From Mollicutes bacterium Phil14 (GTDB lineage Bacteria > Bacillota_I > Bacilli_A > ML615J-28 > CAG-698): 45,458 nucleotides of DNA. Positions 32,864-41,233 of the stretch are shown in pieces (within the stretch, counting starts at the first letter, position 1; the number at the start of each line of letters is the position of its first letter). The notes beneath the pieces are model-generated. The model was not told where the DNA came from, made no database searches, and worked only from the letters and a program-made list of their open reading frames with translations. Location: NCBI GenBank assembly GCA_001940985.1, contig MSHB01000023.1, forward strand, positions 1 to 45,458, in the 5' to 3' direction. A program made the position numbers and the translations under genes.

Positions 32864-35487
32864 TACGAAATCGTAAAAAATATTTGTTGAAATTTATATT
32901 TGTTTTTGTTTTAGCAATTTTAATTAGTATCCTTGCATTTTTAAGATACTATAATAATTCAATAGATACTATTCTTTATCGTGAACGTCAAAAACAGATG
33001 AAGGAAGTTACAAGTCAACTTTTTGAAAGTATTGAAGAAGTAACACAATTTTGGTGGAAAGATACAGATGTATTATGTGCCTCAATTGAAAGAGAAGAAA
33101 TTATAACACTTGATGATTTACGTTCTTATATGAATGTTTTGGCAGATTTACATAGTATAAAAAAAGATCATCGTGAATTAATAGCAGTTGATGAAACAGG
33201 AAACTATCTATCAAATAATGGTTGGGAAAGTACCTTGACAGAGATTGATCATTTAATAGGTCTACCTGATAAAGTTAATTTTGTAAATAGCACGATTAAC
33301 GGAAACGATAATGGTATGTTTTTCTTGAAAAAGTTAAATAAGCCAATTGAAATAGTTGAGAATAACTTTACAAGAGAAATTATCTATTTTGGTTTCATTT
33401 GCAAAACTACTGAACTTGATCCTTACTTCACATGTGAAGCATACAATAATAGTAATAGTGTCTACATTCTTGATAAATTTGGAAGCTGTATATTCAAAAG
33501 TGGTAATGAAAACATGTTTGGATATAACGCTTATAACACATTAAAAAATATGGAATATCTACATAACACGTCTTTCAAGATAGCTAAAGAAGAACTGGAA
33601 GAGAAAGGTTTATCATATTCAAATGTGTTTTATAATGAACAAGAATATTATTATGCATTAAAGAAAATGGATAATGCAGAATGGATAATTTTATTTATTG
33701 TACCATCATTATATGTAGCCCAGGAGGTTATTTCCTTAGTTGAAACAACTGCTACTTTAATATTGGTTTTTACTGTATCATTGTCACTTATATCAATTCT
33801 AGCTATATCTTTTATATTGTATAGGACTCAAAAACGAACACTTACAATTGAAAGAAATATTAATGATAAACTTACCATCGTTAATGATGAACTTGATAAA
33901 AAGAATATTGCTTTATCAGAAACTGCTAGATTAGCAGACATTGCCACAAGCGAAGCAATTGCTGCAAGCAAAGCTAAAAGTGACTTTTTAGCCAACATGT
34001 CACATGATATTCGTACTCCAATGAATGTTATTGTAGGAATAACTGGCCTTATGGGAAAGGAAAAAAATTTATCTGAAAAAATGATAGATTATATTAATAA
34101 GGTTAATGTTTCTAGTCATCATTTGTTAGGACTTTTAAATGATATATTAGATATGACTAGAATAGAAGCCAATAGAGTTAACATAATTAGTGAGTCTATA
34201 AAACTAGTAGATCAAATAGAACAACTTGATACTATCATTCGTCCTCAAGCTATAGAAAAACAACAAAACTTTAAAGTGATTGTTCATAACGTTGTTCATC
34301 AATTTTATTTAAGTGATGGTGTTCATTTACGTCAAGTTTTATTGAATATATTATCTAATGCTGTAAAATATACACAACGTGGTGGTACTATAACTATGGA
34401 TATTACGGAACTAGATAGTGATATTTTTGGTATGGCTAAACTAAGTTTTGTAGTAACTGATAATGGTTATGGAATGTCGAAAGAATTTTTAGAACATATT
34501 TTTGAACCTTTTGTTAGATCAGAAAATTCGATAACTAACAAAATTCAAGGTACAGGACTTGGAATTAGTATAGCTAAAAGTATAGTTGATCTAATGGGAG
34601 GAACAATTAATATTGAAAGTGAACTTGGAAAAGGAAGTCGCTTTGAAGTAATACTTACAGTTCCGATCGATAATGATATTCAATGTATAATCGATATTGA
34701 AAATATTTTAGTAATTACTGATGATACTTTATTAATTGATAATGTTATGGCAATGGTTGAAAAAACTGATATAAATGTCTTCACCACTGATGATGTCAAA
34801 AAATCAAAATCAATATTTAAAAATCAAAGGATTGATGTTGTATTGTTATCAGGTTATTTGTATAATGATAATTTACAAGAAATAGTTGATTCACTCCGCA
34901 ATTATGCTAATGATAATGTTTTAATTTTCTGTACTGATTATGTTGAAAACGATCGCAAAGAACCAATTGAATATGGTGGAGCAGATGGACTTATTATGAG
35001 ACCTTTATTTCTATCTCGCTTAGCAGATGCAATTAAACAAGAAAGAAATAGCAGTCTTATTTCTGGTAAGAGTAGCGAATCTATTTTAAAAGGAATGAAA
35101 TTTCTATGTGCTGAAGATAATGAACTTAATGCCGAAATATTAACTGCAATATTGGATATGTATGGAGCTACATGTGAAGTTTATGAAAATGGTGAAGAAT
35201 TAGTTACTGCATTCAGCAATGTTCAACCAGGTCAATATGATGCAATATTAATGGATGTACAAATGCCAATAATGAACGGACTAGAAGCAACTAAAGCCAT
35301 ACGCAGTGGAAAGAACTTACTTGGTAGGACTATTCCAATTATAGCAATGACAGCTAATGCGTTTGCTGAAGATATTCAAAAATGCTTTGATGCTGGTATG
35401 ACTGCTCATGTTCCAAAACCAATAAATATCATTGCTCTTGAAAAAGTTTTAATTAAAGAAAGAAACAAAACAAAAAAAGTATATTAA
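32833..35487 (+). CDS. Hybrid sensor histidine kinase with pseudo-receiver and C-terminal receiver
   Basis: 884 residues. One membrane helix (about 18-38), an outside Cache-like domain of about 250 residues and a second helix (about 305-332) are followed by a coiled linker and HisKA with the phospho-acceptor His391 in N-M-S-H-D-I-R-T-P-M-N. The HATPase domain has L-S-N-A-V-K-Y, D-N-G-Y-G-M-S and G-T-G-L-G-I-S-I. A first receiver-like domain (about 615-725) has Ser-Gly where the phospho-Asp should be (V-V-L-L-S-G-Y), so it cannot be phosphorylated. The second receiver (about 755-875) is intact, with the Asp in L-M-D-V-Q-M-P-I and K-P-I-N. No output response regulator or HPt protein is encoded nearby. 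ATG 32833 follows GGGAG. It is translated together with the overlapping lipoprotein gene. Confidence 0.9.
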   Translation: MPISITNARIIRNRKKYLLKFIFVFVLAILISILAFLRYYNNSIDTILYRERQKQMKEVTSQLFESIEEVTQFWWKDTDVLCASIEREEIITLDDLRSYMNVLADLHSIKKDHRELIAVDETGNYLSNNGWESTLTEIDHLIGLPDKVNFVNSTINGNDNGMFFLKKLNKPIEIVENNFTREIIYFGFICKTTELDPYFTCEAYNNSNSVYILDKFGSCIFKSGNENMFGYNAYNTLKNMEYLHNTSFKIAKEELEEKGLSYSNVFYNEQEYYYALKKMDNAEWIILFIVPSLYVAQEVISLVETTATLILVFTVSLSLISILAISFILYRTQKRTLTIERNINDKLTIVNDELDKKNIALSETARLADIATSEAIAASKAKSDFLANMSHDIRTPMNVIVGITGLMGKEKNLSEKMIDYINKVNVSSHHLLGLLNDILDMTRIEANRVNIISESIKLVDQIEQLDTIIRPQAIEKQQNFKVIVHNVVHQFYLSDGVHLRQVLLNILSNAVKYTQRGGTITMDITELDSDIFGMAKLSFVVTDNGYGMSKEFLEHIFEPFVRSENSITNKIQGTGLGISIAKSIVDLMGGTINIESELGKGSRFEVILTVPIDNDIQCIIDIENILVITDDTLLIDNVMAMVEKTDINVFTTDDVKKSKSIFKNQRIDVVLLSGYLYNDNLQEIVDSLRNYANDNVLIFCTDYVENDRKEPIEYGGADGLIMRPLFLSRLADAIKQERNSSLISGKSSESILKGMKFLCAEDNELNAEILTAILDMYGATCEVYENGEELVTAFSNVQPGQYDAILMDVQMPIMNGLEATKAIRSGKNLLGRTIPIIAMTANAFAEDIQKCFDAGMTAHVPKPINIIALEKVLIKERNKTKKVY

Positions 35488-35556
35488 TAATTTTATAAAA
35501 TGAATTTAATCGATTGTTATTATGAAAAGTTGATTAATAATATAAATTATAAAAAT

Positions 35557-35570
35557 AGAAAGCGTTTGCT
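35557..35570 (+). promoter_or_regulatory. Possible catabolite-responsive element (cre)
   Basis: AGAAAGCGTTTGCT matches the CcpA consensus TGNAANCGNTNWCA at the central AA-CG-T core and most flanking positions. It overlaps the -35 box of the secreted-cluster promoter, where CcpA binding would repress. Confidence 0.4.
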
Positions 35571-35593
35571 TTTTTGTGAAAGTATGATATAAT
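35566..35593 (+). promoter_or_regulatory. Promoter of the secreted-protein cluster
   Basis: TTGCTT (35566-35571), 16 bases and TATAAT (35588-35593), 23 bases before the first start codon; GAGGAGG lies between. Confidence 0.65.
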
Positions 35594-35616
35594 TTTCTTG
35601 AGGAGGAAATTGTTTT

Positions 35617-36297
35617 ATGAAAATATTAAAAATTAGTGCTATTAGTACAATATTTTTATTAGTAACAATATTTATTGCTACTTTACTGGTTGGAGATAAT
35701 TTTTTCATGGGAAATTCACTGATTTACAATCAAAATTTAACAAACGATTTGCTTGAAAGAAATTATACTGATAACAAATCATATTTAAATAATTCTAATC
35801 AAAGTGAAGCAAATAGTGAATTAGAGAATAATGAAAAAAAATATTTTTTGGAAGATTTCTTAAAAGAAATTCGTGGTGAAAAAGGAAAAATCGAGTATAT
35901 TAGACAAATGACATTTAGATGTGATATTGCTGGATTAGATAAACTTATTTTCTTTGAGGAACATTTAAAATATTTGTTAAATATATTTAATAGTGTTGAA
36001 TTTGCTGATAAACTTGATAACGCTGAATTTACTAATAGACTTGATTTAGGTACATGTACTAACATGCACATACAAGAAATTAGATTTTATTTTACTAATT
36101 TAGATAGCAGGGAATACTATTTTCAAATAGTGTTACGCTTAAGACCAGATGGAATTTTAATATTGGAGATAAATAATAAAGAATATTATAGTTTAGAAAA
36201 AGTTGACTACGATTTCTTATTAAATAAAATGCAAATGTTTTACGAAGATGAACTGTTGATATGCGAGCTAGAAAGGAAAAAACATTATGAAAAATAA
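35617..36297 (+). CDS. Membrane-anchored exported protein of unknown function
   Basis: 226 residues. One N-terminal hydrophobic helix (about 6-26) acts as signal or anchor, followed by an Asn/Glu-rich linker (about 35-75). The folded part (about 85-220) has the order L-D-K-L-I-F, then L-L-N-I-F-N, then E-I-R-F-Y-F and I-V-L-R-L-R-P-D-G-I-L-I-L-E-I, then S-L-E-K-V-D-Y. I recognise no family, but the same order of elements occurs twice in the lipoprotein two genes downstream (its residues 357-498 and 695-835), suggesting a shared domain. GAGGAGG precedes the start. It overlaps the next gene by 11 bases. Confidence 0.7.
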   Translation: MKILKISAISTIFLLVTIFIATLLVGDNFFMGNSLIYNQNLTNDLLERNYTDNKSYLNNSNQSEANSELENNEKKYFLEDFLKEIRGEKGKIEYIRQMTFRCDIAGLDKLIFFEEHLKYLLNIFNSVEFADKLDNAEFTNRLDLGTCTNMHIQEIRFYFTNLDSREYYFQIVLRLRPDGILILEINNKEYYSLEKVDYDFLLNKMQMFYEDELLICELERKKHYEK

Positions 36298-37729
36298 ATA
36301 CAACTTAATAAAATTATTTTTTGCATTTTTTTTCTTTATAGCCATTTTATTATTAATGAAAGAAGTTTTTTCATCTTCAGGCATCTACACACCAAACGGA
36401 AGTAACGTAGGACATCATGTAATTAACGATGAATTGTCTGATTATCAGATTCAGACAAGAAGGCAAGAGATAATCGATGATGGTTGGGAAGTGATGGAGA
36501 TAGCGGCTCCAAGCAAGCGATATAATTGCCACTCGTATGCATGGTATTCACAGGATTATGAAAATAATAACTATTGGATAGATAATCCATACATATATAT
36601 TTCTGACGGCAGTTATGTAACAGGTGTAGGCGAAGTTGGAGAAATAGTCGTTTATTTGACTAATGGATACGGAAATTTAGATAATAATATATTGCATTCT
36701 GCAATTATTGTATCAAATCCAGATGAAAAACCAGCTCATTTGGGAAGAAACTCGATAACAGTAATCTCAAAATGGGGAGATAAAGGTTTATATCAACACA
36801 AACTTGGAGTATATGAGGAAAATTATTATGATATTATTTCATATCGACCTGCAATAAATGACACTCTGCTATTTAGTGAATCAAATGATTTTTTAAGTAA
36901 AGATGAAACGATAATGGAAGGGGCATATAGAAAATATAAATTGATAATAACAGATGCTAGTTACTATACTATTAATTTAACAGGGACGAATATTAACTCT
37001 ATTAAATTATTTAACTCTAACAATATTGAAACACTGAATATTGATGATTGCTTTACTATCGAAAGCAATAAAATACTGAATACTTTTTTAAATTCAGGCA
37101 CTTATTATGTTGAGTTTTCTGCCATTGGTGATGTAACCTTTGCTATGAGAAAAAATAATAATATTTATGATAGTACTTTGATTGATCCAGGTGAAAATTG
37201 GTTATGTGGTTCTGAAATTAACATTTTAAACAATGGCACTTACAATTCTACTACTATAAATGAAGGATTTACTAGAATAATATATTTTGATAGTTCAAGA
37301 GTAAGCAATTTATCTCGACTTGATTATTATTGGTGGTCAAGTGACTCAAATGCTGCTGTAACTGATTATGGAACAGTTTTAGCTTTACCTACTAATACTG
37401 AGCAGAGCGTTACAATATATGCTGCTTATAAAAATGATCCAACAATAGTATATTGTACTAATTTCTTGATAAAACCATATTATGGTTCGATAATCACAAT
37501 AGATATTAATTTAAATATAAATGTAGCTGATAGTCAATATCTATCTATAGGTGAATATTTACCTTATAATTGGCTCCAATATTATGAATGGACAAGTAGC
37601 GATAGTAACATTCTAACTATTAATAGTTTAGGTAAATATCAGGCGTTGTGTAATGGTAATGTAACAATAACTGGCATTTACTCATTAAACAAAAGAATTA
37701 GGATTAATATATCCATTAATATTTTATAA
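36287..37729 (+). CDS. Secreted papain/NlpC-like cysteine-peptidase-like protein with PPC-like and two Big_2-type domains
   Basis: 480 residues. An N-terminal hydrophobic signal or anchor (about 8-25) is followed by a domain (about 40-190) with the motif Y-N-C-H-S-Y-A-W-Y (Cys81), H-S-A-I-I-V (His137) and I-S-K-W-G (about 160-164). This order of a catalytic-like Cys, a His heading a strand and a further polar site is that of papain-like/NlpC-P60 folds, which often cleave peptidoglycan peptides or proteins. Residues about 190-300 are a beta domain ending G-T-Y-Y-V-E-F, like bacterial pre-peptidase (PPC) domains. Two Big_2-like Ig domains follow (about 340-400 with W-W-S-S-D-S-N-A and about 425-480 with W-T-S-S-D-S-N-I). 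Enzyme activity is inferred, not proven. It is the middle gene of the cluster. Confidence 0.7.
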   Translation: MKNKYNLIKLFFAFFFFIAILLLMKEVFSSSGIYTPNGSNVGHHVINDELSDYQIQTRRQEIIDDGWEVMEIAAPSKRYNCHSYAWYSQDYENNNYWIDNPYIYISDGSYVTGVGEVGEIVVYLTNGYGNLDNNILHSAIIVSNPDEKPAHLGRNSITVISKWGDKGLYQHKLGVYEENYYDIISYRPAINDTLLFSESNDFLSKDETIMEGAYRKYKLIITDASYYTINLTGTNINSIKLFNSNNIETLNIDDCFTIESNKILNTFLNSGTYYVEFSAIGDVTFAMRKNNNIYDSTLIDPGENWLCGSEINILNNGTYNSTTINEGFTRIIYFDSSRVSNLSRLDYYWWSSDSNAAVTDYGTVLALPTNTEQSVTIYAAYKNDPTIVYCTNFLIKPYYGSIITIDINLNINVADSQYLSIGEYLPYNWLQYYEWTSSDSNILTINSLGKYQALCNGNVTITGIYSLNKRIRINISINIL

Positions 37730-37753
37730 AATAACTAGTTGTAGGAGGAAGTT

Positions 37754-40261
37754 ATGAAGAAAATTAAACTAATATTATTTCTAGTATTTACATTTTTTCT
37801 TTTATCTGGATGCGAGAATAATAATGAAATTGTTGCAAAGTGTTATTTAGATGATAATGTTTATGATATAGTTGTAAAGGATGGTTATATCAATTTGTCT
37901 GATATACCTGAAATAGATAATATCAAATATTTAGGTTTATATTATGATAGTGACTATAAGCAAGAATATAAAAATGAAAAATTAACAAAAGATACTACCT
38001 TTTATATTAAATATGAGAAAGAATATAAAGTAACATATTATATAAATGGTGAAAAATATGAAATTACAATTAATAAAAATGCTTTTTCAATAACTGATAT
38101 TCCTAATTACAAAGATTATCTAATTGAAAAACTGTATTTGGACAATAATTTTACTAATGAGTTTGATGGAACAATAAATTCTGATATCACATTATATGCT
38201 AAATGTAAAAAAAGTTATAGAGTCACATTAGTATATAATAATTTAATAAAAGTAATTAATGTATCAAAAGATGTAGGCGTATTCTTAATTGATGACGTTC
38301 CTAGATTAGATAACTATGAGATTTTAGGATTATACTTAGATTCTGATTATAAAACAAGTTTTAATTATTATTTAAGTGATGATACAGTTATATATGTTAA
38401 ATGGCGTGTATCTTATAAAGTAACTTTGATTTTTGAAAATGGTGAAAGAAGAGGAGTATTCTATAACAAAAAGACTTTGTCAATCGAAGATATAAAGTTA
38501 GATAATAAAAGAAATGATAAATATGAATATAATTATTATGGTTTATACTATGACTATAATTATACTGAAGAGTTTTCTGGTGTTTTAAATGAGGATATTA
38601 CTCTTTATGTAAAAAGAGCAAAAGTTAACACTTTAACTTTGATTTATAATGATGATACAAAAGAAATAATAAAAACTGAGAAAAAAATTTTAAGTTATTT
38701 TGACATTCCATATAAAAAAGGATATGAAATATTGGGCTTATATCTAGATAAAGAGCAAAAGATCGCTTTTGATGGAACAGTAGATTCTGATTTAACTTTG
38801 TATGTAAATTATAAGAAGCATGAAGAGATTTTAACTTTTGAAGAATATTTCAAAAAAAATTTTAATTATGAGATTGACAGTATAGATGCGATTAGTTTTA
38901 AAACAGATGATGCACTATATGGAATAGAAAAATTTATAACTAACTTAGATACAATAAAAGAAATAATAAATTTATTTGACTATGATTACGGTTATAACAA
39001 AGATACAAAGCGTCTTGGAAATGAGTATATCACTATTAAATTCTATGTTAATAGTAAGTATGTTACATCATTTATATTGACTGATGTAGGACAACTTTAT
39101 TGTCCAACTATTAAGTATGTTAGTTTATCTAAATTAAATTGTTATGATATAAAAGAAAAATTAATATCATTTTTTAATCGTGATAATGATATTGCTTTGT
39201 CTGATACTAATAAAAAACTTTTACTAAAAACTTATCCAGAAATACCTTTATATTCAATTACATTAGTTTACGATGATGGCGCTATTAGAGATTATTTGAC
39301 TAACAAAAATAAGTTTTCTCTACAATTCGTTCCTAACGTTAAAAATTACAAAGTTCTTGGTCTTTATCTTGATGAAGATTTTACAAAACCATTTGACGGT
39401 AATGTATACAAAACTAATTTGATATTATATGTTAAAGGAATATATACATATAATCTGACAATTAATTATAGTGATGGAGAAAAAGAAGACATAATTATTG
39501 AGGGAAACAACTTTTCCCTTGATGATGTTAATAAAAGTCCTTTATACAATTACTATGGAATGTACACGGATTGTGATTTTACAACTATTCATAATGGCGA
39601 AGTAGTCAGAAATATGAATTTATATGTTTTAAGAAAGAAAATAAAAAAAATTACTTTCATACTTGATTCTCACAAAGAAGAAGTGATAACTGATAATGAC
39701 TATATCCTTTTATCAGATGTTCCTAGCTTAAAAGGATATGAAATTTTAGGTATTTATTTAGATGAAAATTTAGAAATAGAGTTTAATGAAAAATTATTAA
39801 ATGATATTACTCTGTATGTTAAAGTGAAAAAATGGGATAATACATATTTATTAGAAGATGTTTTTAAAACTGTACATAATGACTTTGAAACTGATTATTC
39901 AAGTCTGCTTTATGTATCTTTTTATCCAATTTCTAGTTCAGTTGAAAAAACAATTAGAAATAAAGATAGTCTAAATGAAATTTTGAATATGTTTAATTTA
40001 GAATATTGTACTAAAGATTATATAGATTATCCTTATGATTCTATTCCATTAACATATCAAATTGTTTTTCATTATGAGAAATATGATATTTATTTAAAAC
40101 TTCACAACAGTGGGCACTTATCATTTGCTTTATATAAAGAGATGGATGATGGAAGTCGTGATGTTGAAACTGAATTTATTGAATATTGTCATGTATGTCT
40201 ATCCAAAATAAATTATAATGATACTTTAAATAAATTATATGAATTGTATACTAATGAATAA
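37754..40261 (+). CDS. Lipoprotein with eight InlB-B-type repeats and two copies of an unnamed domain
   Basis: 835 residues. The lipoprotein signal ends in L-S-G-C (Cys20). Eight divergent repeats of about 65 residues follow the InlB-B/Flg_new pattern: a beta strand, a D-I-P-x-x-x-x-Y turn, G-L-Y-x-D-x-x-x, F-x-G and a closing T-L-Y-V-K. They are arranged as five repeats (26-356), an inserted domain (357-498), three repeats (500-694) and a second copy of the inserted domain (695-835). The inserted domains share I-K-F-Y-V / I-V-F-H-Y strands, a G-x-L strand and a closing L-S-K-x-N-C/N-Y-D helix, and resemble the first protein of the cluster. Such proteins are surface adhesins or ligand binders in other Firmicutes; the ligand here is unknown. 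AGGAGG precedes the start; 24 bases separate it from the previous gene. Confidence 0.75.
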   Translation: MKKIKLILFLVFTFFLLSGCENNNEIVAKCYLDDNVYDIVVKDGYINLSDIPEIDNIKYLGLYYDSDYKQEYKNEKLTKDTTFYIKYEKEYKVTYYINGEKYEITINKNAFSITDIPNYKDYLIEKLYLDNNFTNEFDGTINSDITLYAKCKKSYRVTLVYNNLIKVINVSKDVGVFLIDDVPRLDNYEILGLYLDSDYKTSFNYYLSDDTVIYVKWRVSYKVTLIFENGERRGVFYNKKTLSIEDIKLDNKRNDKYEYNYYGLYYDYNYTEEFSGVLNEDITLYVKRAKVNTLTLIYNDDTKEIIKTEKKILSYFDIPYKKGYEILGLYLDKEQKIAFDGTVDSDLTLYVNYKKHEEILTFEEYFKKNFNYEIDSIDAISFKTDDALYGIEKFITNLDTIKEIINLFDYDYGYNKDTKRLGNEYITIKFYVNSKYVTSFILTDVGQLYCPTIKYVSLSKLNCYDIKEKLISFFNRDNDIALSDTNKKLLLKTYPEIPLYSITLVYDDGAIRDYLTNKNKFSLQFVPNVKNYKVLGLYLDEDFTKPFDGNVYKTNLILYVKGIYTYNLTINYSDGEKEDIIIEGNNFSLDDVNKSPLYNYYGMYTDCDFTTIHNGEVVRNMNLYVLRKKIKKITFILDSHKEEVITDNDYILLSDVPSLKGYEILGIYLDENLEIEFNEKLLNDITLYVKVKKWDNTYLLEDVFKTVHNDFETDYSSLLYVSFYPISSSVEKTIRNKDSLNEILNMFNLEYCTKDYIDYPYDSIPLTYQIVFHYEKYDIYLKLHNSGHLSFALYKEMDDGSRDVETEFIEYCHVCLSKINYNDTLNKLYELYTNE
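37829..38821 (+). repeat. First block of five InlB-B-type protein repeats
   Basis: Five consecutive 64-71-residue units coded within the lipoprotein gene (residues 26-356). They are alike in protein but strongly diverged in DNA, so this is an old duplication rather than recent slippage. Confidence 0.7.
39251..39835 (+). repeat. Second block of three InlB-B-type protein repeats
   Basis: Three consecutive units (residues 500-694) with the same pattern as the first block, separated from it by the inserted domain. Confidence 0.7.
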
Positions 40262-40265
40262 AAAA

Positions 40266-40294
40266 TGGCAAACCAGATGGTTTGCCTATTTTAT
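40266..40294. terminator. Bidirectional terminator between the lipoprotein gene and rnhC
   Basis: GGCAAACCA (40267-40275) and TGGTTTGCC (40278-40286) pair perfectly, with A's on the left and T's on the right, serving both converging genes. Confidence 0.85.
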
Positions 40295-41179
40295 TGCTTT
40301 TTCTAAATTTTTAAAATTTGTCTTTGCAATATTATCAAAGAATTTAATATTATGATTTTTCAATATTTTTTGAATTGCTAAATCAACCTTATTTCCTGCT
40401 CCTTTTGGTAATTCAAAATTAACAGTTTTTGATAGTTCGTCCAAATGCTTTAGAAAGATATATCTAGCAATAATACTGCTTACTGCTACACAAGTATACT
40501 TATTTTCAGCTTTTTCTTCAAGCTTTACATCTTTTAAAACATTTGTTGTGTCATTTAAGTAATCGAAATATTTATCTTTTGTTGTAAAAGCGTCTATAAT
40601 GACACCATCATATGTGGTGATTTTTTTCTTTAAGTTTAATAATGCACTATTGTGAAGAAGTGCTTTTGTTTTATTCATATTGAATTTTCTTACTTTTGTG
40701 AAATAATTATATTTTATGTCATCAAGCAAATGAATAGTATGAGGAATTTTTTTTATAAGAATAGGAGCTATTTCATTTATTTTATCATCACTCAATTCCT
40801 TTGAATCTTTGACACCTAATTTTTTGATAGTAGAGATCAATTCTTTAGGAACGAATGATGCCACAACTACTATTCCCCCAAAGAAATCACCAGTTCCAAC
40901 TTCATCACTTCCCATAAGCGATAAGTCAATTGATAAAGAAGCATTTGAGTTTTTTTCTCTATTGATTACTATATTTGCTAATTCACATATTTCTTTTGAG
41001 ACTTCATCTTCATTAAGTCCTTGAAATAGAATGGTGTTAGTTTTAAAAATTGTTATTGTACATCCCTTGTATTTTGCGCGAAATAGTGTATAATTGTTAG
41101 TAAGTGGTAACTCATAATCACTATATTTAGTTATTATTTTCTCTATATCAGAGTTTTTAAGATTTGTACTGTAACTCAT
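40286..41179 (-). CDS. rnhC: Ribonuclease HIII
   Basis: 297 residues. An N-terminal TBP-like substrate-binding domain (about 1-85) precedes the RNase H core that begins M-G-S-D-E-V-G-T-G-D-F-F-G (about 88-100, the HII/HIII acidic motif). L-G-V-K-D-S-K-E-L follows near 119-127, and D-A-F and the late acidic residues complete the site. It removes RNA from RNA-DNA hybrids. The N-terminal domain and the D-E-V-G-T-G-D sequence separate it from RNase HII. It is divergent from mutS2, as is frequent in Firmicutes. Confidence 0.96.
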   Translation of the reverse strand: MSYSTNLKNSDIEKIITKYSDYELPLTNNYTLFRAKYKGCTITIFKTNTILFQGLNEDEVSKEICELANIVINREKNSNASLSIDLSLMGSDEVGTGDFFGGIVVVASFVPKELISTIKKLGVKDSKELSDDKINEIAPILIKKIPHTIHLLDDIKYNYFTKVRKFNMNKTKALLHNSALLNLKKKITTYDGVIIDAFTTKDKYFDYLNDTTNVLKDVKLEEKAENKYTCVAVSSIIARYIFLKHLDELSKTVNFELPKGAGNKVDLAIQKILKNHNIKFFDNIAKTNFKNLEKAIK

Positions 41180-41194
41180 ATAATCACCACTTTA

Positions 41195-41200
41195 ATTATA
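41195..41200 (-). promoter_or_regulatory. Extended -10 element of rnhC
   Basis: Minus-strand TGATATAAT places TATAAT 15 bases before the rnhC ATG; the intervening bases contain GTGGTGA, so the transcript would start almost at its own ribosome-binding site. Confidence 0.5.
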
Positions 41201-41233
41201 TCATAAAAAAATTTTTTAGGAAAGAGAAAAAAT

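Noticed and set aside
35490..35555. Terminator after the hybrid kinase
   Set aside because: The only inverted repeat (TTAATC / GATTAA) is short, with a long loop and no T run.
37829..39835. CRISPR or tandem DNA repeat
   Set aside because: The periodicity is only visible in the protein; at DNA level the units are strongly diverged and contiguous with coding sequence.
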